From assembly GCA_021767625.1 (NCBI GenBank), contig JAASTB010000177.1, positions 1 through 5,233 of the forward strand: a stretch of DNA of 5,233 bases, read 5' to 3'. The position numbers and the translations under genes were made by a program. Below the pieces are notes generated by a model. It saw only the letters and a program-made list of their open reading frames with translations, had not been told where the DNA came from and did no database searches. Positions 1 to 5,233 of this stretch are shown piece after piece (the first letter of the stretch is position 1; the number at the start of each line of letters is the position of its first letter). Source of the DNA: Wenzhouxiangella sp. (GTDB lineage Bacteria > Pseudomonadota > Gammaproteobacteria > Xanthomonadales > Wenzhouxiangellaceae).

Positions 1-21
1 GCGAGGCGTGCTCGCAGGTGA

Positions 22-1263
22 TCAGGACCCCAACAGGCGGTTTCGATCCAGGCATTCGGCCAGCTCCCGGTAGCAGTCGACGACCGCCGCTCGCTCGGGC
101 TGCTCGCCCAGGCGCTCGTGCAGAGTCTCGGCGAGAGTCCGTCTTTCCATCATGGCCGACAGGGTCGCGGCAGCGGGCGCGGAGACGTCCAGGTCGGCAA
201 GCAACTCGAGCCACAGGGCGCGTCCGTCTGCAACGGCCTTGGGTGTCAGCAGCGACCGCCATTCCTCATAATCGAAGGCCACCCGACTGCCCTCGCGCGC
301 GGCCGCAAACAACTGCCTCGACAAGGCTTCGGTCGACAGCGCCTGCCCGGCTTCCAGGGCTTCGTCGGAGACGTAGAGCTTGCGGACCAGGGCCAGTACC
401 GCCTCGGCGATCGCCAGGTCGGCCGCGGGACACTCCTGGATGTCGATGATGCGAATCTCGATGGTCTGCCGCTCGAAGCGGGCAATGGCCCCGCGCGAAT
501 TGAGCCAGTCGTCGGCCAGGATGCCGTCGGGGTCGTGCGGGCCGATCGCCCGATAGATGGGCTGGAGAATGCGCTCCGAGTAGTCGCGAATCGAGGCGAC
601 CGCCTCGGGTACCACCAGGCCGGCGATTTCGGGAATCCGGCGCTGGTTGTCGCGATAGAACTTCAGGCGCGAGTCCATCCACCCGGACCAGGCACCCTCG
701 ACCAGCGGGGAAGCGGCCGACAGCGCCGGAATGAGCGGCAGGACGAGCCGGATGGCGGCGTGCAGGCGCCGGAATTCCTCGTCGTCGAAGAACGGCAGGT
801 TGATATGCATCGACTGCAGGTTCGACCACCCGTGGCCCCGGCAGGTGAAGATCCGGTCGTAGGCGGCGTAGATTTCGTTCTGGCCGTGGGGCCAGAGGCG
901 TGTTTCCGCGGCCGGATCGAAGAACGGATGCATGGCCGTGGGCAGCAGCATCGCGCCCATCGGCGAGAGCTGTGCATTGATCTCGCGCACGTCGTCGGCA
1001 AAGGCGCCGTCGAGTTCGCGCAGCGAATCCGCCGGACCGTTGGTCTTCAACTCCACGACGTGCAGCACCAGCTCGTTCGACCAGGCGAGCTTGTCCTTGA
1101 CGACCTCGTTGACGATCTCGCCGGCCTGCAGGGCAAGCAGGCGGTCGGCCATCGGGGCGACAGACAGGGTCTGCCGATCGACGATCATGTATTCCAGCTC
1201 GATGCCGAAGCCGGCAAAGGCGTGCAGGTGGGGCTGCGGCGTGACGGGTTCGATGGTCGGCAT
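22..1263 (-). CDS. GCS2-family carboxylate-amine ligase (glutamate-cysteine ligase-like, YbdK-related)
   Basis: This 413-residue protein looks like a cytosolic ATP-dependent ligase of the GCS2 family (glutamine-synthetase-like fold), which joins the carboxylate of glutamate or a similar acid to an amine. Seen in the sequence: a metal/substrate strand GIELEYMIVD at residues 20-29, a second acidic strand ELVLHVVELKTN at 64-75, SMHINLPF at 151-158, the arginine-containing stretch SPLVEGAWSGWMDSRLKFYR at 185-204, and the C-terminal acidic/basic strand QTIEIRIIDIQECP at 266-279. These match the order of conserved blocks in GCS2 proteins, and the length is near the usual 370-420. The ATG lies 5 bases after the stop of the ATP-grasp gene and has no clear Shine-Dalgarno sequence, so translation is probably coupled. 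The true acceptor is unknown, and a housekeeping role in glutathione synthesis is unlikely given the neighbours. Further operon genes could lie beyond the left edge. The family call is firm; the reaction is inference. Confidence 0.9.
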   Translation of the reverse strand: MPTIEPVTPQPHLHAFAGFGIELEYMIVDRQTLSVAPMADRLLALQAGEIVNEVVKDKLAWSNELVLHVVELKTNGPADSLRELDGAFADDVREINAQLSPMGAMLLPTAMHPFFDPAAETRLWPHGQNEIYAAYDRIFTCRGHGWSNLQSMHINLPFFDDEEFRRLHAAIRLVLPLIPALSAASPLVEGAWSGWMDSRLKFYRDNQRRIPEIAGLVVPEAVASIRDYSERILQPIYRAIGPHDPDGILADDWLNSRGAIARFERQTIEIRIIDIQECPAADLAIAEAVLALVRKLYVSDEALEAGQALSTEALSRQLFAAAREGSRVAFDYEEWRSLLTPKAVADGRALWLELLADLDVSAPAAATLSAMMERRTLAETLHERLGEQPERAAVVDCYRELAECLDRNRLLGS

Positions 1264-1268
1264 GACGG

Positions 1269-2741
1269 CTACTGCGAGTTGGAACGGCCGAGCTTGCGCT
1301 CGGTGACGCGTTTGAACATGACGCCCATGATGTCGCGATAGAGCGCGTCCTTGAGGACCGCGTCTTCGCAGCCGGCGTCGATGGAAGGGTTGTCGTTGAT
1401 CTCGATGACCAGAACGCGGCCGTCGACTTCCTTGAGATCCACGCCGTAGAGGCCGTTGCCGATCAGGCCGGCGGCCTTGACCGCCGTGTGAACCACCGCC
1501 TCGGGCGCCTCCCCCACCGAAAGGGTGTCGGCCATACCCTCGTCACCGCCGCCCTTGTCGTGGTTGATGATCTGCCAGTGACCCCGTGCCATGTGATAGC
1601 GGCACACGTACAGCGCACGCCCGTCGATCACGCCCACGCGCCAGTCGAATGCCGTGGGCAGGTACTCCTGGGCGACGATCAATTCGCTGTGGCGCAGCAT
1701 CTGCCGCACCGTACGATCGAGCGTCTCGCGGTCTTCGATCTTCACCACACCCAGGGAAAAGGCGCTGTCGGGCTGCTTGAGCACCACGGGCAGCCCCAGG
1801 CGCGACTCGATCTCGACGGCATTGTCGCGGTGCACCAGAAGCGTTCGCGGGGCAGCGATTCCGTGACGCTGCAGCAGCTCGGCCAGGTAGACCTTGTTGG
1901 TGCACTTGAGGATCGAGTCCGGATCGTCGATCACCACCAGGCCCTCGGCCGCGGCCTTGCGCGCGAAACGATAGGTGTGGTGGTTGACCGCCGTGGTTTC
2001 GCGGATGAACAGCGCATCGAATTCGGCCAGGCGTCCGATCTCGTCTGGACCCACTCGCTCGACGTGGAAACCGACCGCCTCCCCGGCCCGCTCGAAACGC
2101 GCAAGCGCCTTTTCGTCCGAGGGCGGGTGCGCCTCTTCGCCATTGACGAGCATCGCCAGGTCGAAACGTGAAACCCGGGAACGGCCCGCCCGCGGTCGCT
2201 TGCCGGAAAAATACCGCCCGGCGGCTTCCCGGACGAATTCGAGATGCGTATCCGGGATGTCGCTGAACGAAATCGGGGCAATGCGCTTGAGCGCCCACCC
2301 CTCCGCCATGCGCTGAAAACGGGCGCGCAGCAGGGGTGCCGGAAACAGGTTGAACAGCGCCCGGGAGAGCCGGTCGTAGCGCCGCGCCAGGTTGCGGCCG
2401 AAGTAGATCGACAGCGTGAACTCGTCGGACTGCAGCGGCTTGAGACCGGTCTCGATCAGGCGCGCCAGTTCCGCGCCGGTCATGCGCACGATGTTGGGCG
2501 CCCTGAAGTCCTGGAGCGTAGCCACCGACGGCAGGGGCTTGTGCCCGCGCGCGGCGGCCAACAACGAAACGTAATAGCCGTTGGACTGGTAGCCGTAGCT
2601 GCGGCACAGGTTGTAGACGCGCGTCGAACGGCGCTCGGACCAGTCCGGATCGGTGAGGTAGTCTCGCGCCAGGACGCGCTCGACGCCCTCGATCTCCAGC
2701 GGCCAGTCTTCGGCCCGACTGACGACGATCAGCTGTTGCAT
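1269..2741 (-). CDS. RimK-like ATP-grasp ligase with N-terminal RLAN-type domain
   Basis: This 490-residue cytosolic ligase is expected to activate a carboxylate as an acyl-phosphate with ATP and couple it to an amine. Residues 1 to about 160 form an extra N-terminal domain, with the conserved-looking stretch RVYNLCRSYGYQSNGYYVSL at 41-60, resembling the RimK-like ATP-grasp N-terminal (RLAN) domain. A basic linker at about 180-192 leads to an ATP-grasp fold at about 193-478. Visible motifs are KCTNKVYLAELL (279-290), the ATP-binding lysine strand LPVVLKQPDSAFSLGV (317-332), WRVGVIDG (367-374), a glycine-rich loop HDKGGGDEG (394-402), GVDLKEVDG (433-441) and the metal-binding EINDNPSIDAG (447-457). 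The acid and asparagine residues needed for magnesium binding are all present. True RimK, which adds glutamates to ribosomal protein S6, is about 300 residues long and lacks this N-terminal domain, so the name rimK should not be transferred. The ATG lies inside the end of the upstream peptidase-like gene (13-base overlap) and is preceded only by a weak GGTGA. The substrate is unknown. Confidence 0.92.
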   Translation of the reverse strand: MQQLIVVSRAEDWPLEIEGVERVLARDYLTDPDWSERRSTRVYNLCRSYGYQSNGYYVSLLAAARGHKPLPSVATLQDFRAPNIVRMTGAELARLIETGLKPLQSDEFTLSIYFGRNLARRYDRLSRALFNLFPAPLLRARFQRMAEGWALKRIAPISFSDIPDTHLEFVREAAGRYFSGKRPRAGRSRVSRFDLAMLVNGEEAHPPSDEKALARFERAGEAVGFHVERVGPDEIGRLAEFDALFIRETTAVNHHTYRFARKAAAEGLVVIDDPDSILKCTNKVYLAELLQRHGIAAPRTLLVHRDNAVEIESRLGLPVVLKQPDSAFSLGVVKIEDRETLDRTVRQMLRHSELIVAQEYLPTAFDWRVGVIDGRALYVCRYHMARGHWQIINHDKGGGDEGMADTLSVGEAPEAVVHTAVKAAGLIGNGLYGVDLKEVDGRVLVIEINDNPSIDAGCEDAVLKDALYRDIMGVMFKRVTERKLGRSNSQ

Positions 2742-3439
2742 GGCCGGATCACCAGGAGGTTGGCATCGTAGGTCAAAGCGCCCAGCAGGATCCCGCCGAT
2801 GACGCGATCGATGTGCACGCTGTAGACCTGGCTGCCCTGCGGATTGGGGCTGGTCGGGTCGGCCACGATCACCTCTCGCGTTTCGCGCCGGTAGCCCGCC
2901 AGCACCACGAAGTGCCCGACCGGTTCGCCGCGGATATCGTCATCGGCATCTTCCGGCCCCCACTCGCGCGCACCGCGATAGAGATAGGTCGCGCTCAAGC
3001 CAGTAAGCACCGGGTGGCCGTCCGACAGCAGTCGGCGCAGCAAGGCGCGGTTGAGATCGTCGAAGCGGATTCGACCGCCCGACGCGAGGTACTCGAGATA
3101 GCCGTCGGTGGCGATGGACAGCTTTTCGCGCTGCTTGAAAGCCGCCTGTCGCCGCAGGCATTCGGACAAGTCCACCTTCGGACCGGCGAACCAGGTCGGG
3201 TCGAAGACCTCGAGGTTCCAGGTGTGGATAACCGCCCGGTAACCGCGCGCCAGGGCGTGGTTGGCCAGGAACACGTCGAGCGTGCCGCCGTGGTCGAGGC
3301 GGTGAATCTCGTCGATAACCCGCGCCAGGTCGATGTCGTCGCCGAAGTGCCGATAGACGGCGTGCAGGCAGGTCGGCCCGCAGGTCGTGGTGTCGGGCTG
3401 GGCCTCGATCGCCACCGGAGAAGAAACAGCAACGCACAT
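2729..3439 (-). CDS. C39/papain-like cysteine peptidase-fold protein of the amidoligase operon
   Basis: With the ATG at 3439 this is a 236-residue protein with a C39-like thiol peptidase core. Visible catalytic candidates are Gln14 and Cys20 in QPDTTTCGPTCL (the Q-to-C spacing of six is usual for C39), His176 in VGHFVVLAGY and Asp194 in VADPTSPNPQG. Other marked stretches are DHGGTLDVFLANHALARGYR and NLEVFDPTWF. It probably hydrolyses or trims an amide made by the two ligases downstream, whose genes follow directly; its stop overlaps the ligase start. The reading frame can extend to a TTG at 3475 (248 residues), which would add a hydrophobic, signal-peptide-like N terminus. An in-frame TAA at 3482-3484 closes anything longer. 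I prefer the ATG because GGGTGG sits 7 bases before it (3447-3452), the TTG lacks a good ribosome site, and related proteins as I remember them begin shortly before the QPD motif. The family call is good; activity and location are inferred. Confidence 0.85.
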   Translation of the reverse strand: MCVAVSSPVAIEAQPDTTTCGPTCLHAVYRHFGDDIDLARVIDEIHRLDHGGTLDVFLANHALARGYRAVIHTWNLEVFDPTWFAGPKVDLSECLRRQAAFKQREKLSIATDGYLEYLASGGRIRFDDLNRALLRRLLSDGHPVLTGLSATYLYRGAREWGPEDADDDIRGEPVGHFVVLAGYRRETREVIVADPTSPNPQGSQVYSVHIDRVIGGILLGALTYDANLLVIRPCNS

Positions 3440-3571
3440 GAGCAAGCCACCCGCAAGCAACAGCGCTGAACGCAACGCAGCTTAGATTATCGCTCCGAAC
3501 GGCGGTTCCCGTGGGCAAAAAATAATATTCAATCAGCTAAACTGCCCCATTGCTATTCCCGACTGCACTCG
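3440..3571. promoter_or_regulatory. Divergent intergenic region between the amidoligase operon and the TraB-family gene
   Basis: This region separates the leftward operon from the rightward TraB-family gene and must carry promoters for both. It contains an AT-rich core, AAAAAATAATATT at 3517-3529, in otherwise GC-rich DNA. On the minus strand, possible -10 boxes are TATTAT (3522-3527) and GATAAT (3486-3491). On the plus strand TAATAT (3523-3528) could serve the TraB gene. No convincing -35 box sits at normal spacing from any of these, so individual assignments are weak. I found no clear operator palindrome. If the longer TTG start of the peptidase-like gene is used, the gap shrinks to 3476-3571. 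Confidence 0.45.
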
Positions 3572-4777
3572 ATGACCACCGATCAACAGGAACTCTTCGG
3601 AGACGAGCCCGTACGCCACGTCACACGCGACGGCGTGGACTATGCCCTGCTCGGCACCGCTCACGTCTCGCGCACCAGCGCCGAGGCCGTGGAACGCCTG
3701 ATCGACAGCGGCCATTACGACGCCGTGGCCATCGAACTTTGCGCACCGCGCTACCAGACCCTCACCGAGCGCGATGCCTGGCGCAACATGGACCTCTTCC
3801 AGGTCATTCGCCAGGGCAAGGCCGGCATGATGATGGCCTCGCTTGCCCTGGCCGCCTACCAGCGCCGCATCGCCGAGCAGTTCGGTATCGAGCCGGGCGC
3901 CGAGATGAAGATGGCCATCGAAGCCGCCCGGCGAGCCGAAGTGCCCGTGCAGCTGGTCGACCGGGATATCGGCATCACCCTGCGCCGCGCCTCGCGCCGT
4001 CTATCCTGGTGGAAGCGCTGGCTGATGCTCAACGGCCTGGTCATGTCGATGTTCTCTCGCCAGGAAGTCAGCGAGGAGGACATCGAGCGCCTCAAGCAGG
4101 GCGACCTGCTCACCGAGACCTTCAGCGAGTTCTCCGAGAGCGCTCCCGAGCTGTTCGAGTCGCTCATCGCCGAGCGCGATCGCTTCATGGCCGCGCGCCT
4201 GCGCCAGGAAAACGAGGGCCGCGCGCCGCGCAAAGTGCTCGCCGTCCTGGGTGCCGGGCACCTCGAGGGCACCGCCAAGGCCCTGGAAAGCGATGTCGAC
4301 CCGGCCGAGTCGGTCGAGCGGCTCAACACCATGCCGCCGCGTTCGCGATTCCTGAAATACCTGCCCTGGCTGATACTCGGCCTGGTGGCGACCGGCTTCA
4401 TCATCGGCTTCACGCGCTCCCCCGAGCTGGGCTGGGCCCTGGTGACGACCTGGGTGGTGATCAACGGCACCCTTTCGGCCCTGGGCGCGCTCATCGCCGG
4501 CGGTCATCCACTGACCGTGGGCACCGCGCTGGTCGCCGCGCCGCTGACCTCGCTCAATCCGACAATCGGCGCCGGCATGGTCACCGGCGCCGTCGAGGCC
4601 GGACTTCGGAAGCCGCGCGTGGGTGACTTCGAGACGCTGCGCGACGATGTCGTCAAGCTCTCCGGCTGGTGGAAGAACCGCGTCTCCCGCGTCCTGCTGG
4701 TCTTCTTCCTGTCCAATCTGGGCTCGGCGATCGGCACCTGGGTGGCCGGCTTCAGGATGGTGCAGCAGCTGTTCTAG
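3572..4777 (+). CDS. TraB/PrgY/TIKI-superfamily membrane protein
   Basis: This is a 401-residue TraB-family protein. The N-terminal domain carries LLGTAHVS (26-33), AIELC (53-57), LVDRDIGITLRRA (128-140) and VLGAGHLEG (225-233). These supply the two GX2H motifs (His31, His230) and the glutamate (Glu55) regarded as the putative metalloprotease-like centre of the TIKI/TraB/EreA superfamily. The C-terminal part is membrane-embedded, with hydrophobic segments at about 262-281, 286-309, 314-340 and 373-393; the short charged loop GDFETLRDD lies between the last two. The length fits the bacterial and archaeal TraB family (about 380-410). The name comes from enterococcal TraB/PrgY, which dampen pheromone signalling, but most chromosomal bacterial members have no known role and nothing here suggests conjugation. 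The ATG at 3572 has no clear Shine-Dalgarno sequence; the next in-frame ATG (codon 73) is inside the domain, so the start is sound. It diverges from the amidoligase operon, and no functional link is evident. Confidence 0.9.
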   Translation: MTTDQQELFGDEPVRHVTRDGVDYALLGTAHVSRTSAEAVERLIDSGHYDAVAIELCAPRYQTLTERDAWRNMDLFQVIRQGKAGMMMASLALAAYQRRIAEQFGIEPGAEMKMAIEAARRAEVPVQLVDRDIGITLRRASRRLSWWKRWLMLNGLVMSMFSRQEVSEEDIERLKQGDLLTETFSEFSESAPELFESLIAERDRFMAARLRQENEGRAPRKVLAVLGAGHLEGTAKALESDVDPAESVERLNTMPPRSRFLKYLPWLILGLVATGFIIGFTRSPELGWALVTTWVVINGTLSALGALIAGGHPLTVGTALVAAPLTSLNPTIGAGMVTGAVEAGLRKPRVGDFETLRDDVVKLSGWWKNRVSRVLLVFFLSNLGSAIGTWVAGFRMVQQLF

Positions 4778-4808
4778 GCACGCGGTCTCTGAACCCGCGC
4801 ACGGTCCC

Positions 4809-4814
4809 TATAAT
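4809..4814 (+). promoter_or_regulatory. Probable -10 box for the HEAT/DUF349-type gene
   Basis: A perfect TATAAT lies in the 67-base gap after the TraB-family stop, 30 bases before the next ATG. A transcript starting about 7 bases downstream would have a leader of roughly 24 bases. The sequence 16-18 bases upstream (around 4785-4792, TCTCTG) is a poor match to TTGACA, so the promoter would be weak or helped by an activator. This suggests the downstream gene has its own promoter and does not rely only on read-through. Confidence 0.5.
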
Positions 4815-4844
4815 AGAAACGAGAAAGCAGCGGCAAGAGCACAC

Positions 4845-5233
4845 ATGAGCATCAAGGCAAGACTTTTCGGCAAGCCCTGGCAACAGAAGGATCCGGCAAC
4901 CCGTGCGCGAGCGGTGGCCGAAAGCGACGATCCCGAGCTGCGCCAAGCGTTGGCGCAAATCGCCGAACATGACGAATCCGCGGCGGTTCGACTTGCCGCG
5001 CTGCAGCGCATCAACACCGAACCCTTCTGGCTCGACGCCCGTCTTCGCGAAACCGACCGCAGCATCGTCGAAGCTGCAGACGCCTTCCTGGCCAAGGCGA
5101 TCATGCAGCGACCCGACGAAAAGCTGCTCAAGGAGCGCCTGGAGTGGTTCCGCCGCTACGACGATGGCAAGTTCGTCCGCCGCGCCGCCAGCAGCGCCCC
5201 GGATCGCGCGCTGCGCGCCGAGGCCCTGGCGCA
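4845..5233 (+). CDS. N-terminal part of a HEAT-repeat (probable DUF349) protein, cut by the window end
   Basis: An ATG at 4845 opens a frame with no stop before the window ends, giving 129 complete codons. The protein begins MSIKARLFGKPWQQKDPATR and continues as alanine-, leucine- and arginine-rich amphipathic helices: residues about 17-26 (ATRARAVAES), 29-41, 44-58 (ESAAVRLAALQRI region) and a later FVRRAASSAPDRALRAEALA near the end. The unit of about 30 residues with conserved Ala-Val-Arg positions is typical of HEAT-like repeats. The opening 'small basic N terminus, then KDPA.R..AV' resembles the start of large DUF349-domain proteins of gammaproteobacteria as I remember them; the DUF349 domains themselves would lie beyond the window. 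No signal peptide or membrane segment is visible, so a cytosolic protein is expected. A weak AAGAG at 4835-4839 could serve as ribosome site. Coding potential is strong; the DUF349 label is tentative and the function unknown. Confidence 0.8.
   Translation, partial: MSIKARLFGKPWQQKDPATRARAVAESDDPELRQALAQIAEHDESAAVRLAALQRINTEPFWLDARLRETDRSIVEAADAFLAKAIMQRPDEKLLKERLEWFRRYDDGKFVRRAASSAPDRALRAEALA

Noticed and set aside
1..21. Possible further operon gene at the left edge
   Set aside because: Only 21 bases lie beyond the GCS2 stop, too few to support any gene or terminator call.
118..1341. A 407-codon open frame on the plus strand, antisense to the GCS2 gene
   Set aside because: It matches no family I know, is rich in Gly/Arg/Gln/Asp as expected from the reverse complement of a GC-rich gene, and lies opposite a frame with clear GCS2 motifs.
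1543..2607. A 354-codon frame on the minus strand within the ATP-grasp gene
   Set aside because: It is a shifted frame of the real gene, with Arg/Ala/Gly/Pro-rich low-complexity content and no motifs.
2753..2760. A strong Shine-Dalgarno-like CAGGAGGT on the plus strand
   Set aside because: No start codon follows at a suitable distance, and the bases are explained by codons of the peptidase-like gene on the other strand.
3550..4626. A 358-codon plus-strand frame overlapping the TraB gene
   Set aside because: Arg/His/Pro/Gly-rich shadow of the TraB frame with no domain, no hydrophobic pattern and no ribosome site.
4781..4799. Possible terminator hairpin after the TraB-family gene (CGCGG pairing with CCGCG)
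   Set aside because: The stem is only 5 base pairs with a 9-base loop, and no run of T follows, so it does not qualify as an intrinsic terminator.
4752..4970. Short minus-strand frames (also 4808-5131) over the gap and the HEAT-repeat gene
   Set aside because: They are antisense to a frame with clear repeat structure, start without a ribosome site and show no recognisable domain.

Overview
The window is GC-rich and densely coding, and it looks like chromosomal DNA of a gammaproteobacterium. This is an inference from the base composition and from the resemblance of the rightmost gene to DUF349/HEAT-type proteins that I associate with Pseudomonas-like bacteria. No genus can be named safely. 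I see no rRNA, tRNA, CRISPR array, transposase or integrase.

Left part (about 22-3475, minus strand): three tightly packed genes read right to left. In order of transcription they are a small C39/papain-like cysteine peptidase-fold protein, a 490-residue RimK-like ATP-grasp ligase with an extra N-terminal (RLAN-type) domain, and a 413-residue GCS2-family (YbdK-like) carboxylate-amine ligase. The first two genes overlap by 13 bases and the last two are 5 bases apart, so they almost certainly form one operon. Two different amide-bond-forming folds beside a thiol-peptidase fold is the pattern of predicted amidoligase systems. Such systems are thought to make a small peptide-like metabolite or to attach amino acids to a protein, with the peptidase trimming or hydrolysing the product. 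The substrate cannot be read from the sequence. This cluster is the most interesting content of the window.

Middle (about 3440-3571): a short, comparatively AT-rich divergent intergenic region that must hold the promoters for the operon to the left and the gene to the right. It also bears on an open question: whether the peptidase-like protein starts at a TTG, giving a signal-peptide-like N terminus, or at a downstream ATG, giving a cytosolic protein.

Right part (3572-5233, plus strand): a TraB/PrgY/TIKI-superfamily membrane protein with both GX2H motifs and the conserved glutamate intact, then a 67-base gap with a perfect TATAAT box, then the first 129 codons of a HEAT-repeat, probably DUF349-type, protein that runs off the window. 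These two genes have no evident functional tie to the amidoligase operon.
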